Shown: positions 32,595 through 44,205 of the stretch, piece by piece | Layout: each line of letters opens with the position of its first letter | How positions within the stretch are numbered: position 1 is the first letter of the stretch | From: Spongilla lacustris | Taxonomy: Eukaryota > Porifera > Demospongiae > Spongillida > Spongillidae | DNA length: 64,000 nt | NCBI GenBank assembly: GCA_949361645.1 | Contig: OX442422.1 | Coordinates: 3,731,137 to 3,795,136, forward strand | Direction: 5' to 3' | Made by a program: the position numbers and the translations under genes | Notes under the pieces: generated by a model | Seen by the model: only the letters and a program-made list of their open reading frames with translations | Told to the model about the DNA's origin: nothing | The model's database searches: none

Positions 32595-35500
32595 ATCATC
32601 ACTGTACACACACTTCTCACTACTGGCACCATCACTGTACACACAATTCTCACTACTGGCACCATCACTGTACACACAATTCTCACTACTGGCACCATCA
32701 CTGTACACACAATTCTCACTACTGGCACCATCTCTATACACACACTTCTCACTACTGGCACCATCACTGTACACACAATTCTCACTACTGGCACCATCAC
32801 TGTACACACAATTCTCACTACTGGTACCATCACTGTACACACAATTCTCACTACTGGCACCATCACTGTACACACACTTCTCACTACTGGCACCATCACT
32901 GTACACACACTTCTCACTACTGGCACCATCACTGTACACACACTTCTCACTACTGGCACCATCACTGTACACACACTTCTCACTACTGGCACCATCACTG
33001 TACACACACTTCTCACTACTGGCACCATCACTGTACACACACTTCTCACTACTGGCACCATCACTGTACACACACTTCTCACTACTGGCACCATCACTGT
33101 ACACACACTTCTCACTACTGGCACCATCACTGTACACACACTTCTCACTACTGGCACCATCACTGTACACACACTTCTCACTACTGGCACCATCACTGTA
33201 CACACACTTCTCACTACTGGCACCATCACTGTACACACAATTCTCACTACTGGCACCATCACTGTACACACACTTCTCACTACTGGCACCATCTCTATAC
33301 ACACACTTCTCACTACTGGCACCATCACTGTACACACACTTCTCACTACTGGCACCATCACTGTACACACACTTCTCACTACTGGCACCATCTCTATACA
33401 CACACTTCTCACTACTGGCACCTGTACGCATTTAAACACATATGTCATGTGTACATGTCACACGTTTACTCCACTTACCTAGCAGGGATCTTCCCTGCTA
33501 CAGCAATATTAAACCTCTTTTCAAATTTCAAAAATGCTGACATAGCAGTTGCTATGATAATCTATATGGTGGAACAATCAATAACAAAGCAACAGTTCAG
33601 AAAACAGAACGATGGAACTTGGGTAATATATGGATGCGAGAGAGGGAAAGAAATAGAAGGGAATCACTGGTGAGGGAGAAAGGGAGAGAGAGAGGAGTGC
33701 AAGGTGTACGGAAGAGGGGTGAGGGAGGGAGGGAGGAGGGAGGGGAGGTACATGTAGGGAGTGTAAATGCTAAGCATGTACATGTACATGTAATGAGGTG
33801 CCTACTCAACATTTCCACAAGAGGGAATGCTGTACACATGGTTAGTTTTTTAAAAACTTTACATGACAAGCAAAAGTAAGTCAACTGTTATTGAGTTACT
33901 TTTGTAAGTCAACAACAACTGTATGTGGCTATCAATGCCTCACACATGTACGTGACTGAAAGTGGAATTTTTGGATGGGTAGAAGATATTGATGCATGCT
34001 CTTATATATTACTGAGAACTACCATAAGTTTTGATTTTGTCAGATAATCATGCCCAAGCATATTCCATGTACAGTGTAGATGTACACAGTGTGAGGGAGG
34101 TAGGGAGAGAGGGAGGGATGGAGGGAGCTTGGGAAGAGGTGGAGGGAGGCTCAGTACCACAATAAGAGGACCAGGTATCATGAAGGGCCATCGAAACGTC
34201 TTGGATCCATAGCACTTTCTGTGGCGCCTTGAAAACAAACAGCAGCAGCACTTGATTCTTGATATCAATTGACTGTTGATGAGCTCAATAGCCACCATCA
34301 GCATGATGCTGCATAAGGCTATGAGAAATGCAGCCCAATTGACCGAGTGCGCAACGAAGATTTGTCCAAATGCTTGTATCCAGGCCTGTATACCCAATAA
34401 CAAGAAACGATAATAATGCCTGTACCTGTACATGTACATGTACTTGTACATGTACATGCATTTACAATGCATGATAAAATGTTTTAAATGCCAAGTGCCT
34501 TATACACAGGGGGAGGGGAAGGGAGGTACCTTTTACAAGCAGGAGGGGCTTTGCCTTATTATTGCTCTGGGCCTTGGCAATTTTTCTCAAAAATATGTAC
34601 CTACATGTACATGCCCTAATAAACCACACAGTTGAATAGATTAGTGTACAATTGTAAACTGAACAAAAATCAAACATGAACGAAAGTTCAAGCATTAGTG
34701 AATCTCAGTTACATGTCCATTTAGAGTGCCTTGCCTAATCATCAGCACTCAAAGGACTATATGTGTGCTGTTGTTCTGTTTTACATGTATTTCTCTCACT
34801 GGTCCCCAGACCCCAATGGGATGCCTGGTAATGTTGTGTTCTTTGTATCCGAAATTGAATATGTGCTAGATTAAAGCCCCCACCCCCCACCCCCACCCCC
34901 AACCTGCCATAACAAGTTCCTGCCAGGATCCACTCCTGCAAGATACTACTTATCTGAAAATGTCACCCAACCTCAAGCTGTTGCTAATCATGGAACATAG
35001 GTTGCTGGCTTTATAGAGCACCACCAAATGGTTAAAAACAGTGTACACCACATTTGTATGTATGTGCCCTTCCTCCTTAGGGGCTGTTGGAAGGAAATCC
35101 CACACACGCATAGGTGTGACAACATCACCTCACCCACAAAAAGGAAATGATAACTTAATAACTATGGGTAGGGATCCACACTTGGTTAAGGACACAAAGG
35201 AATTAGCAGTTCATTTAGCAACCAACCCACTTTTATACACGAATATTGTAAACTAATCAGCTAGCCTGTACAGAATGGTAAACGGTTGGTTGCCAATTGA
35301 ACCACTAATTCGTTTGAATGTCGATAACCGAGCGCCCGATAAGTGGATCCTTACTGTACACTTGGGGCGGGCTCAGTGTACATAGGAATAAACATATATA
35401 CTGAGGCTAGAAAACTGTTGATGTTCATAGCAAATATACTGCACTTCAAAATTGAAATGAATTTACATATGTAAGGCTCCCTAAATGAACACCAACACTT

Positions 35501-36697
35501 TTCCCTACTCCACAATGAATATGGTCAGCTATTAGCATATGAACCTGAGCTGGCACACATCTCTTATTGTGGGCAGCTAAGGAATGGGGTGCACGCAGGT
35601 ATATTGTAGTAGGTGATGTGTACCAACCTAATGTTTTGTCCACCAAGTTCACAGAGCACCATATGTTTATACCCACATGTTTGATGCTGTTTTTAAAGGT
35701 TTAAAATACCGAGAAACTCTATAGAGTACATACAATACTGTGTGCGCATGCACACAACAGATGCCACAACTTACCCTGGGCACAGTGAGAAGCTCATGGA
35801 ACACGGGCACATATGGTTTAATGTTGATTCCGATCCCAAAGATGTAAGGGATCTGGCTGGTGAAGACGTGCACAGCAGACCCAGTGGTGTAGCCAGAGAT
35901 GAGAGGCTCTGACAGGAAGATCGTGATGAATCCCATCTGAAGAAGCCCCATCCCAATCTGGGGGGGGGGGGGGGGGGCAAAGGTATGCATATATCTGTAA
36001 TCTCTGTACACTTCTATTGCTTCAATCTCCCCCCTGTGCTTCATTACACGCCTCACAGCTGCTATACATGTATCCTTCTCTTCTACCATGTCCTTCCACT
36101 TCTCATTTTCACCATACACTGCACGAACCCCCACACAGCACACAAAGATACACTCAACACACACATCTAAACACCCCCACACACGAACACTTCCAAAACA
36201 TTTCCCACAAACCATGATCAGTCCAGAGGTGAAGGCAAGGGAGACAGCTATTTGGACCTTTATGGCACCACATGTCACGTTGGTTGCATTGCCAACTGTA
36301 ATCAGCAGTGCATTGTCATGGATACAGGCTATTCCAAGTCCCTCGACAGCCAGAGCTTGTTCAATACCATTTCTGACCATCAAACAGATAATAGCAAACA
36401 CTCCTGTAGGTATATAGAGAGAGGATTGGCAAAGGAATGTGTCTAATACCATATAAAGGATACAACAAAGCTTTCTTTTTAAAAAGGAAGTGATTTGTGA
36501 TTGTACAACTGTTATTCATAACATATGTATATATACACTGGCCAGGAAATGCCTGTGGTGAGGTGTGTACAGTGATGGTGCCAGTAGTGAGGTGTGTGTA
36601 TAGAGTAGTGAGAAGTGTGTGTACAGTGATGGTGCCAGTAGTGAGAAGTGTGTGTACAGTGATGATGCCAGTAGTGAGAAGTGTGTATACAGTGATG

Positions 36698-36745
<48 letters not shown>

Positions 36746-37552
36746 ACATATTCACAAACACATATCTACTACGGTGGATTACCTATCGAAATGTGTTTGG
36801 ATGTGCCGAAGATGGAGTACACCACAACAGGGACAAGCGACGTGTACAATCCATACACCGGATCAAGTGTTGTCAGCAAACCATAGGCCAGCCCTACACA
36901 ACATGTAAGGACACAAGGATGTATAATCCATAAATGCTGACATGAACATTGGATTGCAGGATTTCGTGCATGATGCCAGAAGAAACCAAAAATGAGTACA
37001 TGTACTGTTATCACAACTAAAATTATCACACACTGAAATGGTTTAACAAGTGTTAAAATACACTTTGTGTTGCATGCACAACAAAGAATCACATGACTTA
37101 AATGTGCATGCAAATAAACATTTGGGACTCACCAGCACACATGTGTACACACATACACACACATATACATACACACACATACATGTACACATGCACACAC
37201 ACATACACACAAACACACTCGCTATAGGTACATATATGCATTGAGTACGTGCTAATTTGTACATGTATACGTTAGTCCCCATGCAGACTATATCGCATCA
37301 CCTGCATGCTTGGATCCATGGCAATAATACATCGCTCTGACCTTGTGGTATATGCATCACGGCTACCGTGATGCCCGATACGATATCTGGTAAAAGATAC
37401 TGTAGCCTATAGGTCCACGTCCACTGGAGGATGGGTAGGTGGGTGAGGAGGAACCTCAGCCATGCCTGCCTGCTCATGGGAGGCTTGATGGCGCTGAGGA
37501 CTGGCTCTGGAGGGACCACGCGAGATGCCATCTTCCATAAGAGAGTGTTCAA
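25623..37552 (-). CDS. SLC26/SulP anion transporter B, 17 exons, one frame-breaking insertion
   Basis: Membrane anion exchanger of the SLC26/SulP family. Exons (minus strand, 5' to 3'): 37552-37342, 36893-36783, 36403-36213, 35957-35775, 34385-34158, 33561-33479, 32137-31990, 31511-31398, 30398-30320, 29832-29737, 29482-29376, 29050-28969, 28054-27893, 27233-27178, 26537-26462, 26390-26336, 25750-25623. All introns are GT-AG and phases agree, giving about 702 residues, normal for the family. Landmarks: MHIPQGLAYGLL (TM1 region), [44 protein letters not shown], and the STAS core [16 protein letters not shown] in exon 15. Exon 9 has 79 bp instead of the 78 in gene C; an extra T in CTCCTTGGTGG puts EPLP out of frame, so either the gene is broken or the base is an error. 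An in-frame ATG at 37531 is an alternative start. Confidence 0.85.
30092..30115. repeat. (CA)n microsatellite in gene B intron 9
   Basis: About 12 CA units. Confidence 0.9.
31749..31803. repeat. (CA)n followed by (CATA)n in gene B intron 7
   Basis: CA units at 31749-31785 followed by CATA units. It is surrounded by ACGTAC/ATGTAC simple repeats from 31670. Confidence 0.9.
32597..33422. repeat. 33-bp minisatellite, 25 copies, in gene B intron 6
   Basis: The unit is CATCACTGTACACACACTTC plus TCACTACTGGCAC. Variants: a single C/A change in the CACACTTC/CACAATTC block, one GGTACC variant, and three units with CATCTCTATAC. It is preceded by (TG)n at about 32555-32593. Since 33 is a multiple of three, all frames stay open and produce long meaningless reading frames. 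Confidence 0.95.
33640..33755. repeat. Purine-only tract in gene B intron 5
   Basis: GA-rich strand over about 110 bp with GGGAGGGAGGGAGGAGGGAGG at its right part. A similar tract lies at 34090-34150 in the same intron. Confidence 0.75.
35958..36212 (-). other. Gene B intron 3: 255 nt, no stop codon in frame
   Basis: The intron between exons 3 and 4 is a multiple of three and open in the reading frame, so its retention would add 85 residues. Its acceptor-side pyrimidine tract is an unbroken run of 18 C on the coding strand (G at 35960-35977 on the plus strand). Confidence 0.7.
36557..36741. repeat. Inverted short array of the same minisatellite plus (CA)n, in gene B intron 2
   Basis: About four units of the complement of the 33-bp repeat, followed by (CA)n at 36705-36740 and ATTCACAAACACATATCTAC. 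The same flank occurs, in opposite orientation, at 32531-32553 next to the large array. Confidence 0.9.
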
Positions 37553-38556
37553 CGGACGCCGTCTAATCCTATGACTTTCACGCTTTAAAACGACGGCCTA
37601 TCCTTACCCACGAACGTACCTGCTATATTCTTGAGAGCTGTCCATCTCCTACAAAGCCTTCGGTTGTAATACTACTAGTAGTACATGTAAATATCGCATG
37701 TGAATGCTGAGTACATGATGTAATAACTTAATTACTGTAGGATGGAATGCACTTAGTGGCGTAGGAAGCACGGGTACGGGGGTCGAGGGGATAATCCCCG
37801 GCCTCACCGTAGTTTTGCACTTTATAGAGTAACGCCCATATAGGATTTGACCCCGTAAATGTAAATAATCAGACCTCCTCTGCTGAGGCCTAGAACTATT
37901 ATTTTTTTGACCGAAACGTTTCGTATTGAATTAATAAAATGAATATGTGTTACACTGCTGAAAGGTTGGCCTTGCTGTCAGCAATTGCAAGGTCAATGCA
38001 TGATGCAAAGAGGTGTGGCCTGTGGTATGCATATGGAGAAATCAACGGAAACGAAAGTTGCGGTTTGTAAATTTTTGGATTTCATTCCGCGGTACGTTCC
38101 ATAGAGAATGTATGGCGTTTTTACTAACTTGATTATTATTTACTTAACTAACGGACCTGCAACTTTTGCCACCCTCTAATACTACTCTAAATGATGTTTA
38201 AATGTAGGCAATTTCAAATTTTATACCTTGTATCGTCCAAAATTCTGGGACCATTTCTGAAAATATGATATTCCATAGACTTGTACAGAAAATGGAAAAA
38301 AATCATGCTAATTAATAGTTATAACTAATGAACAGAGGGGGGTTAGAACTTTTGCCACCCTCTGAAACAATTCTACAACTATCCAAATAATATAATATAT
38401 GAAAAAAAGTGGATGTTGTCGTGAAGAATTTGGGGACCATTTTTAAAAATAGTAAATCAGTTTTGGTGCAATAAGGCGCCATTTTTAAATGGCGTTTCTA
38501 TGTGTTGCCATAGATATTTAGTAAGGATATTCCTATAGTTAATAAAATGAGACTAC
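37553..38556. other. Upstream of gene B; no gene seen
   Basis: Presumed promoter region of gene B, although no TATA box or initiator can be fixed. The sequence ACTTTTGCCACCCTCT occurs twice (about 38162 and 38347) within a diverged direct repeat of unknown nature. Confidence 0.4.
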
Positions 38557-39720
38557 ATGTAGGACATGCCAGCATTTTGCAAAGCTGGAGTCGAGCAGAG
38601 GGCGTGGTGGGCCAGGTGCCGCCCCGTGCCGGGGGTAACTACTAGTACATGCCATGGAATACTAAAAGCTTCGAGTCTGTGTTTTCTGCAAGACAGATCG
38701 ATGTATTGAAATGATGTTAGGCTGCTTACCTCAACCGGCTGCTCAGACAAGAGATGTAGGCCTACACGTAGCTGTAGCTGGATCTGAGCTATCCGAGTGC
38801 ATCCTGAGGTCTACAGTGGCGACGAGGGTGCATGGGATAGCTAAGAAGGATGGCAGGGGAGTGTGACGCGTCAACGGAAGACTGGTTGAGTTAATACGTC
38901 GAGCGGCTAGAACATTTCTTCCTGGCAAATAAAGTGGAAGCCGAACAGAAAAAGGACGCTTTCCTCGCCTGTATTACATTTGGCCTGCTCCGAGCGCTCG
39001 TAGCACCCCAGAAATTGAAAGACCGAACGTACGAGCAACTGGTCGCAGCCTTAACGACACACGTAGCGCCTAAACCTCTAGTCATCGCAGAACGTACGGT
39101 TCCACAAACGGGACAAAAGGAGGGAGAAAGTGTGAAATGTGGTATGCAGCAAGTTTGCAGAACTGTGCGTTTGGTGCGACGTTATCAGAGACGCTGAGAG
39201 ACAGGGTGTTCTTTGGTTTGGTGCGACGAGGGGGTACAGAAGAGACTCCTCACAAAGGCAGACCTCACTTTTGCCAAGGTGCTGGAGACAGCGGAAATAG
39301 CGGAAAGGGAGACTAAAGACGCGCAGAACAGTTGCAGAGTGTCACAAAACAGGAACAAGACTGAAGTACAACAAGTGGCAGCACCACCAAGAAGGGGGAG
39401 ACCGTCAGGCCTAGGGGCTTGCAACAGGTGTGGAGGAGCACATGATACTCAACAGTGCAGGTTCAGAAACAAAGTTTGCAGGAAATGAGGGCAAATTGAG
39501 AGGGCGTGTTGTGCAAAGAAAAGGGCAGAAGGAACAGGTGTTGGAAAGGGTGTACCCACTAGAGACCACTCTGTGAAGGAACTAAAGGGGGACGATGAAA
39601 GCAAAGAAGAATGGGACAGACTGAAATGGGGATCACTACATGGCCTAGCAAAAGACAAGAGAAATGGAATGAAACAGAAGACAATGGGTAAACCTATATG
39701 TATGTGGAGTTCATCATGAA
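38557..39720 (+). pseudogene. Gypsy element 3: LTR end, leader and Gag fragment
   Basis: The plus strand shows the end of an LTR (TGAGCTATCCGAGTGCATCC, then TGAGGTCTACA) followed by GTGGCGACGAGG, the leader seen in gypsy 1. Then Gag: CITFGLLRALVAPQKLKDRT, HVAPKPLVIAERT, LLTKADLTFAKVLETAEIAE, and the zinc knuckle CNRCGGAHDTQQC. Stops and frameshifts occur at 38895, 39197 and 39487. The coding trace fades at about 39720 where a repeat begins. The LTR start is uncertain. Confidence 0.7.
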
Positions 39721-39756
39721 CGAACAACTGCTATGTATCAATACAATTGGTTGTAC

Positions 39757-40258
39757 CCCAAATTGTACAGGCCTGTACAATTTTATAGGCCTGTACCACT
39801 GTACAGGCCACTACTCCTCCCTGTACACGCCATTACCCTTGTACAGGCCTGCACCCCTGTACAAGCCTGTACCCTTGTACAGTCCTGTACACCCACCCCC
39901 CCCCCCCCCCCCCAAGTACAGGCCTGTACCCCTGTCCAGGCCACTACCCCTCCCTGTACACGCCATTACCCTTGTACAGGCCTGCACCCCTGTACAAGCC
40001 TGTACCCTTGTACAGTCCTGTACACCCCCCCCCCCCCCCCCCAAGTACAGGCCTGTACCCCTGTCCAGGCCACTACCCCTCCCTGTACACGCCATTACCC
40101 TTGTACAGGCCTGCACCCCTGTACAAGCCTGTACACTTGTACAGTCCTGTACCCCCCACCCACCCCAGTACAGGCCTGTACCCCTGTCCAGGCTTGTACC
40201 CCTCCCTGCATGTACACGCCTTTACCCCTGTACAAGCCTGTACCCACTGTACAGTCCT

Positions 40259-40308
<50 letters not shown>

Positions 40309-40480
40309 CCCCGTCAGTACAGGCCTGTACCCCTGTCTGGGCTTGTATCCCTGTACCCCTCCTTGAACATGCCTGTATCCCTGAGCAGGCTTGTACCCCT
40401 CCGTGAACAGTGGTACAGGCCTATACCTCTCCCTGTACCCTTTCACAGGATTGTACTGCTGTACATGTATAGTTCATGTC
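39757..40480. repeat. GTAC-rich higher-order tandem repeat
   Basis: A short unit around TGTACAGGCCTGTACCCC is organised in a higher-order period of about 130 bp (clear copies begin near 39811, 39941 and 40069). Two C18 runs (39896-39913, 40025-40042) and a (CA)n at 40261-40304 replace the linker. TACAGGCCTGTA is a perfect palindrome, so single strands would fold repeatedly. Confidence 0.9.
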
Positions 40481-40489
40481 TCTACTCAA

Positions 40490-40900
40490 AGCATGGCTTT
40501 ATAACCAGACCTCTTCTGTAGTTTTGGGTGGCCATCCCTCCTGAATAGGCTGAAACACCCTTGCTAACACCAGGTCCCTTAATTGTTGTTGTTCTTCGTA
40601 ATTTTTCCACTGCGACCGGGAGGGTTTGTAGTTGGGAATGTCCCTCCTTCCTCCTCGTCCATTTGTGCCATCTGCATGTCGGCCACCACTGGGAGACGTG
40701 AAAGTGCATCAGCATTTGCGTGCTGAGTGGTACTCTTGTACCTGATATCAAGACAGGGCTAGCCTACCGCATATACCAATGCAACTGTGCTGCTGTCACT
40801 GCTGGTAATCCCTTTTCAGGGTTGAGAATGGACAACAAGGGATGGTGGTCTGTCACCAGTGTGAAATGGGGAGGAACTGTGATGTCCGGAAACATTCAGT
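40490..40900 (-). pseudogene. Gypsy RNase H fragment
   Basis: On the minus strand, PPHFTLVTDHHPLLSILN and PEKGLPAVTAA correspond to the RNase H region of Ty3/gypsy Pol. They are followed in another frame by a YKSTTQHANADALSRLP-like sequence and an integrase-proximal piece. It is opposite in orientation to the gypsy 3 gag nearby, so it is a separate or rearranged fragment. Confidence 0.65.
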
Positions 40901-40982
40901 GATTAGAGATATATAGGATCATGTGTGTGCATGTGATTACGTGTATGATTCAGTATAATGAATGAATGGTTGTTGATGTTGT

Positions 40983-41012
40983 GAGCTATCCGAGTGCATC
41001 CTGAGGTATCGA
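40983..41012 (+). repeat. LTR end fragment of gypsy 3
   Basis: TGAGCTATCCGAGTGCATCC followed by TGAGGT duplicates 38785-38810, in the same orientation. It may be the remnant of the second LTR. Confidence 0.6.
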
Positions 41013-42032
41013 GTGTCTGAGAAACAAACCAGCCTAGGACGCCATTGCATGTGGTTGAATCTTTTGAAACATGATCACATGTACATGTACAACAGTGCTT
41101 TGTTGTGACACCTGCAGTTAAATTAACACAACAGTAACGCTACATTACATCCATAGTGACATCCATGCACATGCACTGTTCCTTCTGATTGTTCCTGCAG
41201 CTAGTGAGCGTTGTATGTAAAAAATCAATTTAAGCTGACACTTGAACTTCCTGAAATAAAAATGCAGTGATTACTAGAATACACCTGAACACACATATTG
41301 CATACTGTAGAAGAGAACAGGTTAACTTACGTCCTTTTCTTCAACCCAATATAAGTGTCTTCTTAAAACCACTTTACAACACTAGATAAACTATTCTTCC
41401 ATTCTGGAAAGCATGGTTTTATTTTGTTTTTCAAAAACAAACCCAGCTAGCTTACCTTTTTCCTTTCACACACGATCCTTTCAGCTGGATAGTACTTCAT
41501 TTGACATGCGCTATAAGATGAGAGCTGGGGCCAGCGGGGTGAATGGGGATAAGGGGAGGAAAGGAGAGAGGAGGAGCGAGAATGAGGGGGAGGTAGGAAA
41601 ATTGACAGGATGAGGAGGGAGGGAAATTGAAGGGAGGAGGAAAAGAGAAAGTATTATTTTGTTTCTTTTTGTACAGGTTGTGGTGGCAGTTTGTACCACA
41701 TTGAGTGTCTGACTGGCTAAATACAATTGAGGGATTCATGAAAGTTTGTGTTATGATGCATTGCTGCAGTATTATTGTAGGAAGTCTTCCCTTTATATGT
41801 ACAGTTAAATGGCATGTTTGTGAACCCTGGATTAATTGACAGAACAGCAAGTGACATGCCACGTGTACACCAGGGGGTAGGTACGGTAAATCCCTGGTGT
41901 TATAGGAAGTACATGCATGTAATGGTGTGCTTCTTGTACACGTAACATCTGTAGCAAATGCATGACTGGAAACCGTAAGTGATACTGGCAGATGTTGCCT
42001 ATTCCTGCCTCCTCCTCCCCCACGTTCAGCTG

Positions 42033-42033
<1 letters not shown>

Positions 42034-42102
<69 letters not shown>
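42034..42102. repeat. (TG)n microsatellite
   Basis: TG repeat interrupted by GCGTGC in the middle. Confidence 0.95.
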
Positions 42103-42106
<4 letters not shown>

Positions 42107-42570
42107 ACATTACATGTATGTGTGTGTATGTACATGTATGTGTGTGTGTGTGTACATAAACACCTGCTGATCCTATCTTGTTTCGATGTTTGTACAAAGT
42201 AACAATAGCCCAATGTTATGAATTTTGTTGTGTGGCCAGACTGTGCTGATAAAAGGTCTAGGTCTGTACATACAGTGAATAATCTCATGCACAATGCCAT
42301 GCATCTTTGTGCAAATACAACCCCTAGGCCTGGTTTTGCTGGTTGTAGCTGTGTCCTGGAAGTTCATAGTATGTTAACAGATGTGCAGCACTACTACTTG
42401 TGTCCATACATGTATGTACATTTTTGGTGAGCCCCAGGGTTATTCTATTGCCTGTCTACTTGTTGCCAGCTAGGCTTGGAGTACTACAGTTGAGAGCCTT
42501 ACTGTTGACAGTAATGAGAGCAAGGTACTACATGTAATGCCATGCATACTAAAAATGAAAACCTTTATGG

Positions 42571-42650
42571 AAGGCCAACAATATAGGGAGAAGGCCAACT
42601 ATATAGGGAGAAGGCCACCTATAGGGAGAAGGCCAACTGACCAACAGTAT
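42571..42650. repeat. Short satellite array, same unit as 44206-44960
   Basis: Three to four units of TATAGGGAGAAGGCCAACA with small length changes. Confidence 0.85.
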
Positions 42651-43754
42651 AGTATATAACATGTACATGTACATGTAAGTTGTCAAGGGAGGTGTGTTCA
42701 TACATGTATGTACGAAGTGGGCCCATAAGGTTATTCTATTTGTGATAACTAATGCAAACACTAAATGGGCATGGGCCAACTTACATGTATGAAGCTTTGG
42801 CATAGCCCCAGAACCATTATCCCTTGTTAGGCCAGTAGGGGCCAAAACCAGCTTAGGGCTGGCTTGTGGTTTCCTCGTCCACACAATGGATGTGGTTGCT
42901 TTGCAAAACTTAGGTAACCACTAAAATCACTACCTATCTTTGAAGTACCACTACATGTACATGTAGTGACCTACAGCCAAAAAAGTTGCATGAAGGGCAT
43001 ACGATGACTTGGCTACATACATGTATAGAAGGGTTAAGGTTACCACACGTACATGTACATGTAGGTAACATGCATGTTGCATGCAACTCAAATGAATATA
43101 GCCCATGGTAGCCTTTTAAAGCAAAGCCTCATATGCAAATGTAGTAATATTAAATTTACCAGAACTTTTGTGTAGGTAGTCAGGGTTAGGGTTTATAGTA
43201 GCCACCAGATGAGACCATTTTTGAAATTAGTCTTGGGTACATATACTAGGTACAGGATTATAAGGATAGACAATAGTACATGTAAGAAAGAGTACATGTA
43301 CAAGTTAATGTACCTCTCCAGGCCCTTAAACAGAAGTACTTTAACATGCATGTTCAAAGACTTCTGATGGAGCCGTCACCCAAGTGATGCATTGTATGTG
43401 TACAAAGGACACCTCCCCCCTTCTGGGGGATTTGGAGAGGTGATCCAATGACACCACCAACACCCCTCCAGGGGAGTGAGGAAGTGTTCTCAACGCCAAT
43501 GCATGCAAACAAAAATTAGCATGTCCAAAAATACCATACTCTAGTGCATGTAACCACTAACACAATAGCCCCCAAACAGCCATTCACACACTGTCGTCAC
43601 TGTGTTCAAAGGACTGGGGAAGTAGCCAGACCAGTAAATACTTTGGTTTGTAGTACTGCAGTTACATGTAGTAGGTCTTCATTGATCCTCTGCTCCTACA
43701 GTAGTATGGTAGCTCTCTCCTGGTAGATTGTTGTGTCTTGTGGTTGTACAGCAA

Positions 43755-43756
<2 letters not shown>

Positions 43757-43838
<82 letters not shown>
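43757..43838. repeat. Long pure (TG)n microsatellite
   Basis: About 40 uninterrupted TG units. Confidence 0.95.
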
Positions 43839-43839
<1 letters not shown>

Positions 43840-44205
43840 ATGTATATGCATGTGTGTGTTTGTGTCCAAATTATTATTATTTATATCTGATGTATACGGA
43901 TGTACATGTAAGTACCACTGTGTACAGGTATATGTGTGGACATCATTGGTGTGTGTGCCCATGTTTGAAGCACACAATACACAGCTCTACATCAGCGTGT
44001 GTAGTGTGAACATGATGGAGACACTTGTGAATATGTGCATCGCCACCAGTAGAGCTACTACATTGAGTGTCCACACTGTAACTGAGCGTGCATGACTTGC
44101 TGGAAGTGTCCATGCACATGTGTGGTGTGTGTGTCCCACAGGTCAGCTATACACATGGTAAACAAAGGGACAGAGATGCTACACAAATGGACAATGCTCA
44201 GTGGT

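Larger units (their letters stand above)
41013..43756. other. Non-coding, repeat-rich
   Basis: Contains a purine-rich tract (41520-41650), a (TG)n block (42034-42102) with a GCGTGC interruption, and a short array of the AGGGAGAAGGCCAAC minisatellite (42571-42650). No gene was recognised. Confidence 0.6.

Noticed and set aside
32345..33673. Four overlapping open frames of 294-385 codons on both strands
   Set aside because: They are produced by a 33-bp tandem repeat whose length is divisible by three; the translations are pure unit repeats and lie in an intron.
35667..36452. A single 261-codon exon of gene B
   Set aside because: The middle 255 nt lack SulP homology and are bounded by GT-AG; exon sizes match the family only if it is an intron. 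Kept as a retained-intron possibility.
39698..40521. Open frames of 222 and 262 codons rich in Pro, Cys, Thr
   Set aside because: Artefact of the GTAC-rich tandem repeat.
41497..42300. Minus-strand open frame of 267 codons
   Set aside because: It spans a (TG)n microsatellite and a purine tract; the composition is His/Thr repeats and low-complexity.
43696..44095. Cys/Val and His/Thr repeat frames
   Set aside because: Translation of (TG)n/(CA)n.
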